64,000 bases of DNA, taken from NCBI GenBank assembly GCA_963585895.1, contig OY757904.1:162136792-162200791 (forward strand), given 5' to 3'. Shown here piece after piece: positions 34,490-46,157 of this stretch (the stretch's first letter is position 1; every line of letters starts with the position of its first letter). Under the pieces are notes generated by a model. It saw only the letters and a list, made by a program, of their open reading frames with translations. It made no database searches and was not told the DNA's origin. Position numbers and translations under genes: made by a program. The DNA is from Sepioteuthis lessoniana (Eukaryota > Mollusca > Cephalopoda > Myopsida > Loliginidae).

Positions 34490-35165
34490 TTGGTTTACTT
34501 ATTACGCTTCTATTGCCCAATCGCCTGGGGCTGTAGAATAAATTGACTGCTTCTCTGCAGAGGGGTAAGAATCCTCCCCCAACGAGCGTCCTGGATATGA
34601 CACTAAACTATCTGATGGTGAGGTTCCAATAATGCTGAATCTTTGGGAAATGCAGAGTGCTCCTTCATTGCCATCGCTCCCAGGACCACTCTGGCCCAGT
34701 ATGGTAGCACCTGATAGGGCCTTATCAATGGGTTAAATAGAACTAACTGCATACTTATGCTAAACTGAATTGTTTGAATTAGAAATTTTTGATTAAACTG
34801 AAGGACTTGAAATAGAAATGTTTTTAACAATTAAACTGTACTTACATTTAAACTGCGTGCCCATGCTAAAATGAATTGTTTGAAATGGAACTGTTTTTAA
34901 CATTGAAACTGTACTTTCACTAAACTGATTTGTTTAATGTGGAACTCTTTTAACATTTAACTGTGTAAACAAAATCTGTACTTATTCTAAACTGAATTAT
35001 TTGAATTAGAATTATTTGAATAAACTGAATAGCATGAAATAGAAATGTTTTGACAATTAAACTGTGTACTCATGCTAAATTGAATTGTTTGAAAATGAAC
35101 TATTTGCATAAAAATGGATTTGGCATTAAATAACCTACAAAGGTTGATATGCCATAAAACCCAAA
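34490..35165 (+). mobile_element. SINE-related element with internal minisatellite, copy 3
   Basis: The body contains ATCAATGGGTTAAATAG (34724-34740). The tail TGGCATTAAATAACCTACAA and GATATGCCATAAAAC (35118-35161) matches SINE copy 1. Between them (34745-35117) is a degenerate array with a unit of about 70-80 bases built on GCTAAACTGAATTGTTTGAA and TTTTTAACAATTAAACTGT. The head differs from copy 1 and shares a CTAAACTATCTGATGGTGAG block with repeat C ends (inverted). No tRNA boxes were recognised in this head. Confidence 0.55.
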
Positions 35166-35169
35166 TAAA

Positions 35170-36230
35170 CAATCAACTATTACGTTTCGAATTTGAATCT
35201 AAGATAATATACAGATGTTCCTATTGAATTAACAGCATATATGAGATGATTTATTTAGCAAGTGAAATTACACAAAAGAAAAAGGTTATATACCAAGAAT
35301 ACAATCAAGAAATACAAAACAGAAATATCTATATCCTAGATTGCTAAATGTAATCATCCTGAGGTAAATATTTTGAGAAAAAAGTTTGAAAATATCAGTA
35401 TAGTTAAAATTCTTTGTCTTCTAACAATAAAATACAATGCTCATGTTTTTACCTTGTTAAACGAGAACAAGTCGGATTGATACAGTTATTCCCCTTGAAT
35501 CAATGAACAAACAATTCTCTCCCTTTAATTTTTTATGCCCGACGGACAAGTTTTAAGTCGATTCAATTGTAAGTCATACTGTTATATATACCATGTACAG
35601 CACTGGGTGCCTTAAACATCTGGCTTTGGGCGACAACTAACCAAAGCTTAGTAAATAAATCTATACCATGTACAGTTCCTGTACAGTGTAATTAAAGTAT
35701 TAACAAATCGATATTCTTCATTTTCTTCTTGCCTGATCATGGCGTACTTGGTGACATTTTAAACTGTCGCTGAATGTGTGCAGAACCGTTACTGAGACTG
35801 ACTGACCGAAAGAAAGACAAACAGAGAGAGAGAGAAAAAAAAAACAGAGCAGACTGAGATAGACAGACACTGAGACTGAGAATGAGATGAAGAAAGAGAT
35901 GCATGCGTGAAAGGATACGACTGAGGCCACCTAAAAAGACCGGCACGAGTTCACAATGCCGGCCACACAAAACTTTTTCCTCCGTTCTTTTTTTTATTTT
36001 ATAATTGTACCCTGTCGTCTCAATCATTAAACAGAATTTTTCTAAGTTTCATAGGTTGTAAGTCGACGATGGCCTACATTTTGTAATGATTTAAGAAAAA
36101 TAATTCTAAAAAAAGTTTTTTAGTATTTACCCATTAGCCACTTCAAGTATTATCAGATATAAATGCTATATTTTTTCATTTTCAGACTAAAGTCTTTGTT
36201 TTTAACTTGATATTTTTAATAACTGACTAA
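35170..36230. other. AT-rich spacer with a (GA)n-rich patch
   Basis: GA/CAGA-rich sequence at 35810-35890. No gene was recognised. Confidence 0.4.
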
Positions 36231-36389
36231 TAGGTTGATTTTAACGACATATCAACGCATCTTGACTTATTTTATCCCTAGAGGTTCGAGAATTGCGTTC
36301 CTTGTATGTTATTGAAATTATTTACGGAGTCGCTAATTAGGTGCCCAGTGATTGGATGAAAAACAGCCAATCACAGGCTACCTTTTTTT

Positions 36390-36779
36390 TTAGATCTTCT
36401 CCAAACCCCTATAAGGGCATTTCCTACGAACGCCCTTCCTCTTTTGCTTGGGTGATCCCTCAGAATCAAGACGTGCCCGCCGTTCTCTCTGATTTCTAGA
36501 CGCCATACACGCTTGTGAGGTTTTTTCCAGCAACTGAAGCACAAGAAACAAGGCTCTATTTTCTTCAACCCAACAAAAAGGACACAGGAAATACAAACTG
36601 TTAAAAGGGCGCCTTTTACGGATAAGTTTCCCGCAAACCAACTGTTTGCAAGGACAATATTTTCTTTCCTCTCTTTCTATGTAAATATATGTTATTTGTA
36701 ACATTTTAAATCGTGTTGCGCTTCTTTCTTCCTGCCGATGTCGCAATATTGTTACCATATAAAGTTGGGAAAATCCCAA
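36390..36779 (-). CDS. Unrecognised ORF inside repeat C copy 2
   Basis: A 129-codon minus frame lies in the segment unique to this copy. It contains KYCPCKQLVCGKLIRKRRP, then FLCPFCWVEENRALFLVL and a very basic end (RNQRERRARLD, KQKRKGVRRK). Five cysteines in C-x-C, C and C-x2-C spacing hint at metal binding, but no family was recognised. Start and splice context are not decisive. Confidence 0.25.
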   Translation of the reverse strand: MGFSQLYMVTILRHRQEERSATRFKMLQITYIYIEREERKYCPCKQLVCGKLIRKRRPFNSLYFLCPFCWVEENRALFLVLQLLEKTSQACMASRNQRERRARLDSEGSPKQKRKGVRRKCPYRGLEKI

Positions 36780-37214
36780 TAATGTATATATTTATACGTT
36801 TTGCTTAGTCGTTTTTGGCACCAATTTATTGGATATCAAGTATTCCTATGTAATACAAATAATTTGTACACAGTGATATGGTTTCAAGATTTCTTATCAA
36901 ATTCTTATAATTTAAACGCAGATATATGATATCAAGTATTCCTAAAATTAATAATTTGCACAGTTGTATGGTTTCCTATCTAATACTAATAACTTTTACC
37001 CAAGTATATAGTTGTAAATAATTATTTTTACTTGATAATTATTATTTGTGTGCGCACAGTTCTATGGTTTCAAGTAACTGACAATTATGCTCAGCAAAAA
37101 AATAATAGCATCAAATAATTATATTGAATTAATTAGTATTAATATTAAATAATTTACAGTGTTATCGGATATCAAATATTCCTGTCACGTATGCATGATT
37201 TTTAAACCAATCTA

Positions 37215-37345
37215 TTTGAGCCGGGGATCCTAACATTTTGAGTCATAGAGGGGATCCTAACATTTTGAGCCATAGAAGGGGATCCTAACATTTTGAGCCA
37301 CAGAGGGGATCCTAACATTTTGAGCCATAGAGGGGGATCCTAACA
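37215..37345 (+). repeat. 27-28-bp VNTR, five units
   Basis: The unit is GGGGATCCTAACATTTTGAG followed by CCATAGA. It sits at the position where repeat C copy 1 has a different two-unit VNTR. Confidence 0.9.
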
Positions 37346-37619
37346 TTTACTATCATACCGGTTCAGAGTGGACCTAGGAGTAATAACAATAAAGGAATAT
37401 TCTACACCCCAGATCTCGAGAACTGGAGCCTCACCATCAGATACAGTTTAGTTTATTTTGAATGCACTAAACTATCTGAAAGAGATCCCAAACAAATCGT
37501 GTAAGAAATTTCATTTATTATACTTCATTAATCATTATGTTGTATAATGAAAGTGGTTAGAAAATTCTAAGTCTCAGTGTACGAGGATCATTAAATAAGT
37601 TTCCAGACTTTTTTCCTAT

Positions 37620-38028
37620 GGGCACTTTTATTGATAGTACACACATGAAACTCTTGTCCCCTTCGAAGTAATCTCCACCGGCTCCAATGCACTTGTTTTA
37701 CCGTTCCAAAAACTTCTCGAAGGCCCCATGGAAGTCCTCTTGTGTGAGCGTGTCAATGACCTTCGTCACAGCCTCTTTTATCTCCTCAATTGTCTCATAA
37801 CGACAGCCTCTGAGCTTAGGGAATAACCAAAAGTCACAGGGAACAAGGTCTGGACTATAGGGAGGCTGAAGAACTGTCTTGATGCCCATTTTGGTCAAAT
37901 AGTCTGTGACAAGGATGGAGTTATGGACTGGTGCATTGTCCTGGTGGAAATGCCACTGAGCCAATTTGAAGAGTACTGGCCTCTTCCGACGGAATCTCTT
38001 CCTGAACTCCCTTAAAACCTCAACATAG
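37620..38028 (-). pseudogene. Mariner transposase, catalytic C-terminal part
   Basis: On the minus strand: YYVEVLREFRKRFRRKRPVL, then WHFHQDNAPVHNS, LQPPYSPDLVPCDFWLFPKL and ETIEEIKEAVTKVIDTLTQE. The Asp of DNAPVH and the Asp of PCDFW are 34 residues apart, the mariner DD34D spacing. The first catalytic Asp is in the deleted middle. Confidence 0.85.
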
Positions 38029-38053
38029 TAAACCTAACCCTAACCCTAACCCT
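38029..38053 (-). repeat. Interstitial telomere-type repeat patch
   Basis: Three TTAGGG units plus partial units on the minus strand (CCTAACCCTAACCCTAACCC on plus). They sit exactly between the N-terminal and C-terminal transposase remnants, in place of roughly 110 missing codons. Confidence 0.8.
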
Positions 38054-38320
38054 TTGGCCAATCAACTCTGGTCTATTGACTTCCTTGCTCCTCCCACACG
38101 TCACATCATCCCTAACAGAATCCCTGCCTTCCTTGAATCTCTTATTCCACTCAAAAAACTGATGCTCGATTCATACAAGATGGTCGAAAAGCAGTCTGAA
38201 GCATTCCATACGTTTCTGTGGCATTTTTTTCTAAGTTTAAATCAGAATTTTATTGCATATCGTTCTTCTAAAGTGTCCTCACGTCCAGATTGAATTTTTG
38301 AAAATTCACCAGGTGTTTCC
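38054..38320 (-). pseudogene. Mariner transposase, N-terminal part
   Basis: Minus frames read EERYAIKF, NATETYGMLQTAF, then after a frameshift EWNKRFKEGRDSVRDDVTCG and RSKEVNRPELIGQ. These are the helix-turn-helix DNA-binding region and linker of the same transposase as 37.6-38.0 kb. Confidence 0.75.
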
Positions 38321-38735
38321 AGTAGGGGGTATTCCAAAAAAGTCTGGAAACTTATTGAAGGCACCAAAGAAATTATTCTGTCATAGGAAAAGACGACAGT
38401 TTAAAAGTCACCAAGAGGAGCGAAAAACACAACTCCTTTTTTTTTTTTTTTACATTTTATATAAATGCACTGATAATTCTTCTTGTTGAGAAAAAAAAGT
38501 CAGCGGATGAGTTGGACATTCAAGTTAACAAAATTTGAAAATATTTGTTAAACACGATTTCCAATTACATCGATGTTTTATTGTTTTCGATTTATTCGAT
38601 CATTAATGTTCACCAGTAAGAAAAGTTATGTTGAGAAATATATTAATCATTATTTGACAAATACTTTTTATCATAATTTTATTCCAGTGTTTTTTTATGA
38701 GGAAAAAATTCCTTTGTACCTACAAAAGACATAAG

Positions 38736-38736
<1 letters not shown>

Positions 38737-38805
<69 letters not shown>

Positions 38806-38806
38806 T

Positions 38807-38860
<54 letters not shown>
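38737..38860 (+). repeat. (TA)n(CA)n(TA)n microsatellite
   Basis: Three dinucleotide runs. The frames across it are artefacts. Confidence 0.95.
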
Positions 38861-39094
38861 CATTTTAAAGTTTAATTTTAATCTAATGTAAGACAAAATC
38901 TTCTATTACATTTTGAATGTCTCCATGAATTATTCACTTAATATAACAAAATTCGCAGAGTACATAAGTAAGAGACAGGAGAGTAGAGCAGCACCTGGGT
39001 GTCAGCTAATACATTTAAACAAAAATACTTCGTTTGGTCAATTCATGAAAACAAAAGGTATAAATTTCTAACCGAATCAAATAAGGGAAACAAG

Positions 39095-40620
39095 GAAAAT
39101 GAAAAACATGTTTAACACAAAAATGATAATGACGAACACAGAACTGACATATAGGATAATGACAAACAAGGTAATGACAAACACGGTCCTGAGAAAAATG
39201 ATAATGACGAACACAGAACTGACATATAGGATAATGACAAACAAGGTAATGACAAACACGGTCCTGAGAAAAATGATAATGACGAACACAGAACTGACAT
39301 ATAGGATAATGACAAACAAGGTAATGACAAACACGGTACTGAGAAAAATGATAATGACGAACACAGAACTGACATATAGGATAATGACAAACAAGGTAAT
39401 AACAAACACGGTACTGAGAAAAAGGATAATGACAAACACAGAACTGAATAATAGAATAATGACAAACAAGGTAATGACAAACTAGGTACTGACAAAAAGG
39501 ATGATGACAAACAATGTAATGACAAAAAGGATAATGACAAACAAGTTAATGATAAAATGTATAATGACAAACAAGGTAATGACAAACACGGTTATGACAA
39601 AATGTTAATGAGAAAGAAGGTAATGACAATCAAAATACTGACAAAAAGGATAATGACAAACACGGTAATGAGAAAAGGGTTTATGACAAACTAGGTAATG
39701 ACAAAAACAGTACAGATAAAAAGATTATGACAAACAAGGTAATGACAAACACGTTACTGAAAAAAAGGATTATGTCAAACAAGGTAATGACAAAAAGGTT
39801 AAAGACAAACAAGTTAATGACAAACACGGTACTGACAAAAAGGATAAACACAAACACGGTAATGACGAACAGGGCAATGACAAAAAGAATAATTACATAA
39901 ATGTAGGTGATAAAGAGGATAATTACAAACAAGGTAATCACGAAAAGATAAGTGACAAACATGGAAAATGACTAAAATGGTTATGACGACCAAGTTAATG
40001 ACAAAAAGGATAATGAAAAATACGGTAATGACAAAACCAGTAATGACAAAAAGGATAATGACGATCACGATAATGATAAACATGGTAATGACAAAATGGA
40101 TTATGACAAAAACTGTTATGACCACTAAGGATAATGACAAAAAGTGTAATATCAACCAGGTAATGACAAAAACAATAATGAGAAGCAGGTTAATTACAAA
40201 AAAGAAAATGACAAACAACGATAATGACAAAAAGGATATTGACGAACAAGGTAATGACAAATAAGAAAATGGCCAGCACTGATGACAAAAAGGAAAATGA
40301 AAAATATGGATAATGGCAAAAAGGACAATGACGAACGAGGAAGAAAAGAAAAAACACGGTAATGACCAAAAAGATAAGGTCAAACAAGGATAATGACAAA
40401 AAAATAATGACAAACACGGTAATGACCAAAAGGATAAGGACAAACAAGGATAATGACAAAAAGTATAATAATAAACAATGTAATGACCAAAAGGATGATG
40501 ACAAACAAAAGATAATGACAAAAAGGATACTGACAAACACGGTAATGACCAAAAGGATAATGACAAACAAGGATAATGACAAAAAGGATAATGACAAACA
40601 AGGATAATGACAAATAATTA
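39095..40620 (+). repeat. 15-bp minisatellite with 75-bp higher-order units
   Basis: The basic unit is AATGACAAACAAGGT-like (15 bases). At 39127-39430 five diverged units form a 75-base block repeated about four times (blocks with AACACAGAACTGACATATAG and GTCCTGAG or GTACTGAG). The rest is irregular. Since 15 is a multiple of 3, all three + frames and some minus frames stay open, so the long frames here (up to 250 codons) are repeat artefacts. Confidence 0.95.
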
Positions 40621-41190
40621 ATGGCCATCGAGTAAAGATAAAAAGAATGAACGCCAACAAGTTATTCACCAGAAGTGTTGGATATCGAACGGAAGTTTTT
40701 TTCACATACCGTTATAAAATAGGGTACTTAATGGGTTGCTGTCACAGTAGACTGACAGAGAAAATGGTAGCCAGTCACCGACAGCAATGAGAGGTATGCA
40801 GTTAGATATAAACCAGGGTGTAGCAGATTTACACATCACTTAGTATCAACAAGTTTGTGTAAAATAATTTGGGAAATTATTAATCATATTATATTTTTTT
40901 GATAATCAATTATATTAATTATTTTATTATTTAGTTTGGTGAGGTGTGGACCATTCAGGGGTTTAATTGTACTCGGCGCCACTTTCACAAAGTATTTAAA
41001 GTGACACCTGTCATCTCGCACTGGAAACCTACATGTAAATAAAAATACATTCGTATCGTAATAAAGTGTGATTGAAGTAAAATAAAGATAGAATAAAAGT
41101 GGAGACGCATGAGGTTGACCATATGAAGCAATGTAATTTAGAAAATATTTTTTTAAATGGAAGATTTTGAATCTAGGCTGTTGAGTTTTG
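40620..41190. other. AT-rich spacer before the rDNA
   Basis: No promoter or gene could be identified. Base composition switches to GC-rich at about 41.2 kb. Confidence 0.4.
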
Positions 41191-42373
41191 AATTTCAGAG
41201 GAGACAGTGATTTTGGAATATCGTGCGGAAGCAAGCTACCGGTAAACTTATGCTTTGTCTACGGTAATCGCTGCGGAGAGCACTGTCTGTTTGTCAGTTA
41301 CTCCTCTATCCGCCGTGACGAAGAGCGACTGACTGGCCAGCTCCTCGCGCCCTGCTCTGTCTGTCCGTCCGTCCGTTTGTCTGTCCTGTCCTGTCCTGTC
41401 CTGGCCCGCGCGCCCCGTGCGTCCGTCCGTCCACCGGCGCCAGTAGAACAGAACGGAAAAATCAGAGGAGAGATGAGGTAAGCCAAACTAGCACAGCTCA
41501 GCTCCGTAGTCGTTCGTCGTCGGCGTCGTCGTGCTCTTCTTCGTCGTCGTCGTCGTCATTATTGTCGAAAAGAGGGAAAGACTGCGTGAGACCGCCGCTC
41601 CGTTTCCCGCGTCCTTTTGTTTCCCTCTTCTCGCTCAGTCCAGCAAAACGTTGGATGATCGCCTGCAGTGTCCGAGCGTTATTCGTCCACCAACGCGTTG
41701 TTACGGTCGTCGTCGTCGTCGTCTGGCCGTTGTCGATTAACTTTGTGTCGTTTACCGTCCGCAGGTCCCGTCGATGATGCTATCATCCTCCGACCGTCAC
41801 TTCGAACGGTTGCCGAAAAGTTGAAAAAGAAGAATAAAAAGAAAGCAAAGAGAAATCCTTGTTTTTTTTCTTCATCTTTCTTCACGTTCGGCGAAGCGCT
41901 CACGTCAGTGATTGATACTTGCATCGAACGTCCTCATTTCGTTTGCGACTCGGTGCTCGAATCGGACTCGTTCTAATCCCCTGGATGCGATCACGAATAG
42001 AGGTGGTCATGGTGGTGGTGGTGGTGGTGGTGGTAGTAGTAGTAGTAGTTGTGGCTTCTTTTTCGGCGGCGTGTTTGCTGTAACCCTGCCGCCTCCGTGA
42101 CTAAAGAAGTCTGCCCTCATCCGCCGCCGCCGCCGCCGCCACCTCTCTGCCTTTTCCTTTTTCTTTCCGTCGTCGTCGTCGTCGTCTAGGAAAGAAAGAA
42201 ATGGAGAAAAAAAAGAAAGCGATTAAAGTCGGCCCGGGGACTCGCTGTTTCTTCCGAAACACGCCTCGCGTGTCTCACGTCCTCGGTGGCGTCACTGCTA
42301 TTAATGTTGCAGTAGCTGATGCTGCTGCTGTTGCTGCTGCTGTAGCATTGTAGTGGTTGGTCGTTGTCGATGA
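41190..42373 (+). other. rDNA 5' external transcribed spacer (boundary approximate)
   Basis: GC-rich sequence with GTCC, CGTC, GGT and GCCGCC micro-repeats leads directly to the 18S start. The RNA polymerase I start site is not recognisable, so the upstream limit follows the composition change only. Confidence 0.6.
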
Positions 42374-43995
42374 TACCTGGTTGATCCTGCCAGTAGTCAT
42401 ATGCTTGTCTCAAAGCTTAAGCCATGCAAGTGTAAGTTCACGCCACGCATTAGAACGGGCGAAACCGCGAATGGCTCAGGAACCGGACCTAATCCTCGGG
42501 ACCGTAATCCTCCTCGTTGGAGGCGATGGATAACTGTGGCAATTCTAGAGCTAATACATGTGACACAAGCCGCGATCGGTCGGCGCGTCGTCGTTGTCGT
42601 CGCCTTCCTGCGCGTCGGCACCCGCGTCGATCGTTCCGGGTCGCGGCGCTACATATTAGACTGAGACCGATGCGCGTTCTTCCGTCCTCCCGTTTGCGTT
42701 CTTCCGCTTCTGCGTCTACTTCGGCGTGGTTGCAACGTGGCGTTGGCGGGGCTACTATGGGCGGCGCGCTCCGCTTTGGTGACTCTGGATAACTCACTGG
42801 TCGATCGCACCGGCTTTTACGCCTGGCGACGGGTCTCTCGAGGGTCCGCCCTATCAACTGTCGACGGTCGGTTAAGTGCCTACCGTGGTTACTACGGGTA
42901 ACGGGGAATCGGGGTTCGATTCCGGAGAGGGAGCATGCGAAACGGCTACCACATCCAAGGAAGGCAGCAGGCGCGCAAATTACCCACTCTCGGCACGGGG
43001 AGGTAGTGACGAAAAATAACGACGTGGGACTCTGTCGAGGCCCCGCGATCGGAATGAGTAAACTTCAAATCCGTTAACGAGGACCAACCGGAGGGCAAGT
43101 CTGGTGCCAGCAGCCGCGGTAATTCCAGCTCCGGTAGCGTATATTAAAGTTGTTGCGGTTAAAAAGCTCGTAGTCCGAACTCGGGTTCGTGGTCGCTCGC
43201 ACGGCCCCGGGGCGGCGGCGCCATCGTCCGTCGTTGACTTTGGTCGTCCGTGCGCATTCCCGGCCCTTTCCGCCGGTGTCGACTGCCATGTACATCCGCC
43301 TCGCGGTCCTGCCGGCGAAAATCTTTTGCTTCGGGAAGAGGCAGCGGCGGACGACGGTAGGGGGGCTCAAGACGTGCGGGGTGTCGGGGGGACGGCTTGG
43401 GACGCAGATGTAGTGCTTACGGGGGAAACCCTCTTCCGTAACCTCTCTGCTTCTTCGTCCGTCCTTTTTCCCGCCCTCGTTTCGTTTCCCTCTCCGTCTA
43501 CCCGTTGTTTTATTTCCCGGACAAATGTTTCGTCGTGCGCGCGTGTTTGCGGTCGGGCGGTTTCTCCTCCAAGGGTGCTCTTGACCGAGTGTCCGCGGCG
43601 GCCGGTACGTTCACTTTGAAAAAATTAGAGTGCTCAGAGCGGGCTGTTCAAGCTTGCATACGATAAGCATGGAATGATGGAAGAGGGCCTCGTCTACGTC
43701 TGTCGGTCTCCGTCTACGGCGAGGCAATGATCGAAGGGAGCGGTCGGGGCCACTCGTATTGCGACGTTAGAGGTGAAATTCTTGGATCGTCGCAAGACGA
43801 ACTGCAGCGATGGCGTGTGGCAAGCATGTTTTCCTCGATCAAGAGCGAAAGTCGGAGGTTCGAAGACGATCAGATACCGTCGTAGTTCCGACCGTAAACG
43901 ATGCCGACCGGCGATCCGCCGGCGTTCGCTTCCATGACCCGGCGGGTAGCCTGCGGGAAACCAGAGTTCGGTTCCGGGGGGAGTATGGTTGCAAA

Positions 43996-44044
<49 letters not shown>

Positions 44045-44772
44045 GCGGCTTAATTTGACTCAACACGGGAAAACTCACCCGGTCCGGACACCGGTAGGAT
44101 TGACAGATCGATAGCTCTTTCTCGATTCGGTGGGTGGTGGTGCATGGCCGTTCTTAGTTGGTGGAGCGATCCGTCTGGTTGATTCCGATAACGAACGAGA
44201 CTCCGGCCTGCTAACTAGTGCGCCGATGTGTGTGCGTTTTTTGCTACGGCGGGCTCGGGCCGTGCGTGTTCGTCGCCGTTGTTTCGGTCGTGCGTTTGCG
44301 TTCGTCTTTCTTTTGTTCGCGCGTCGCGCGGTTCTGCCGTTGTGTGGCGGAGAGGAGGAGGACGGGAGCGGGTTTTGCTCGTTTTCCCTCCTTTTTTTTC
44401 GTTGCATTTCGGTTCCGTTCGGCGTCGGGCAGGGGGGTGGGGGCCGGCGCGGCGTCGTCGTCGTCGACAGTGTGCGATCGTGCGTGCGGTCGTGCGTGCG
44501 GTTTCCGCCGGGTCCGGGTCGGTTTTCTCACGCACTTCTTAGAGGGACGGGTGGCAGAAAGCCACACGAGGCGGAGCGATAACAGGTCTGTGATGCCCTT
44601 AGATGTCCGGGGCCGCACGCGCGCTACACTGGAGGTATCAGCGGGGACTTCGCCCCGGCCCGAGAGGGCCGGGAAACCTCTCAACCACCTCCCGTGATAG
44701 GGATCGGGGCCTGTAACCAACCCCGTGAACGAGGAATTCCCGGTAGGCGCGGGTCAACAGCCCGCGTCGATC

Positions 44773-44812
<40 letters not shown>

Positions 44813-44959
44813 AATCGAACGGTCCGGTGAGGTCCTCGGATCTGGCCGACGACGCCGCCAGGCTACCTGGTGGGTCTGGGGAGGAGGTCTCCTCCTTCGT
44901 CCGCTGCCTGTGTCGCCTCGGCGTTCGACGCCTGGAGAAGACGACCGAACCCGATCGTT

Positions 44960-45015
<56 letters not shown>

Positions 45016-45017
45016 CA
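42374..45017 (+). rRNA. 18S ribosomal RNA, length-expanded
   Basis: It starts TACCTGGTTGATCCTGCCAG and ends AACCTGCGGAAGGATCATCA. Universal blocks are in order: GTGCCAGCAGCCGCGGTAAT at 43103, TTAAAGTTGTTGCGGTTAAA at 43144, GAGGTGAAATTCTTGGATCG at about 43770, AATTGACGGAAGGGCACCAC at about 44010, and TGTACACACCGCCCGTCGCT at 44788. Length is about 2.64 kb against about 1.8 kb in most animals. The excess sits in GC-rich insertions near V2 (42570-42790), V4 (43175-43610) and V7 (44205-44545). The core looks intact. Long insertions in these regions are known from cephalopods. Confidence 0.95.
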
Positions 45018-45307
45018 CCGAACTTGTTGTCGTCGTCGTCGTAACGTAACCAAAACGAAAAAAACGCGAGAGATGACGGCGCTGCCGCCGCTGCCACCGC
45101 CGATGCTGCTCTTTTTTCGGAGGCTGCTGCTGCTGCTATAAGGGATAAGTGAGAAGGGAAAGTGGTAGGTGTTGCTGTCTCCACCGCCGCTGTTGCCGCT
45201 GTCGCCTCTTCTTACTCATACACCTCCCGTCGTCTCTCGTTGCTCCTCGCACACTTGCCAAAACCGCAAAACCAAAAACCACTTTTTAAAAAAAACCACA
45301 AAACAAA
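45018..45307 (+). other. Internal transcribed spacer 1
   Basis: Sequence between 18S and 5.8S, with CGT and GCT trinucleotide runs and an A-rich end. Confidence 0.85.
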
Positions 45308-45467
45308 ACAAAACCCTGGACGGGGGATCACTCGGCTCGTCCGTCGATGAAGAGCGCGGCCAGCCGCGATAACTGATGCGAATTGCAGGACTCAGTGAAC
45401 ATCGACACCTCGAACGCACATTGCGGCTCCGAGATCCCTTGTCTCGGGGCCCCGTCCGGTCGAGAGG
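45308..45467 (+). rRNA. 5.8S ribosomal RNA
   Basis: Contains GGATCACTCGGCTCGT, GTCGATGAAGAGCGCGGCCA, GATGCGAATTGCAGGACTCA, GTGAACATCGACACCTCGAA and CGCACATTGCGG. Length of about 160 is normal. A few positions (for example ACTCAGTGAAC for the usual ACACATTGAAC) differ from common animal sequences. Confidence 0.9.
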
Positions 45468-46157
45468 CGGAAAATGGCATGTCTTCTTCCTAAACTGTGA
45501 AGAAACATCTTGCCGTCCTCGCAAAAAAGTTTCTTCTACTTACACATCTTACACATTTCTTTCTTTTTGGGAACGTCTAGAAAAAAGAAGGAAAATAAAA
45601 AGAGTGAAGGTGGAGGAAACGAATGCGATGGAAACCGGGAAGTCGCAGGTTGTTGTAACCAACCTTCGTCTCCCGTTAGCAGACCGCGGAGTCGCTCCCA
45701 TTGACCGCGAGTAGAGAAGAAAAAACGGAACTGTTGTTGGCCCGTCCGTCGTTGTTTTCGGTGGGGTGGCAGTGGCGATGACCATGAAGACAAAGAAGTG
45801 AACCCAAAAAAAGAAAGGATGCACCGCAGCCTGCATTAGTGCTTTTTGTAAGCTCGCTATCTCTATCTTGCTTGCTGCCGTTGTTGCCGCCGCCGTTCAC
45901 GTGCCAGCTCGTTTTGCTCTTTGGCTTTTCGTGATCGAGCGTCTCGAGTCGAGGTGCCAAGCGAGCAACCGCTTTATTCTTTCGTTTCGTCGGCGTTCAC
46001 AGTCTTTCCTTTTTCTTCTTCTTCTTAGTCGTCACCAGATGCCCGTCCCTCGTGTATACCAAATACACAGCAACCGCCGCTAAACACAAGCCTAACAACG
46101 ATACCGCTACTGTTAGCACCAGATGCTTGCACACAATCGTCAACACTATCACGCCGC
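45468..46157 (+). other. Internal transcribed spacer 2
   Basis: Sequence between 5.8S and 28S, about 690 bases. Short frames here are incidental. Confidence 0.85.

Larger units (their letters stand above)
36235..37450 (+). repeat. Dispersed repeat C, copy 2
   Basis: The head TTTTAACGACATATCAAC leads into the same run of blocks as 15300-15860: AAGTATTCCTATGTAATAC, ATGGTTTCAAGTAACTGA, AATCTATTTGAGCC, a VNTR and TCACCATCAGATACAGTTTA. It contains an extra segment (about 36330-36800) not found in copy 1. Confidence 0.7.
37578..38372 (-). mobile_element. Mariner transposon, deleted copy, TIRs present
   Basis: The left end ATTAAATAAGTTTCCAGACT is the inverted partner of AGTCTGGAAACTTATTGAAG at 38342-38361. 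Minus-strand coding remnants lie between. Length is about 0.8 kb against about 1.3 kb for a full mariner. Confidence 0.8.

Noticed and set aside
39077..40705. Several open frames of 80-250 codons on both strands
   Set aside because: They follow from the 15-base tandem repeat and encode low-complexity strings such as VIILFVITLF. No gene structure is present.
40884..41234. Minus-strand 116-codon frame with LPHDIPKSLSPLKFKTQ
   Set aside because: It resembles the NKLP-x-SL-x-FK tail of some LINEs, but the match is too short to support and no other LINE block is next to it.
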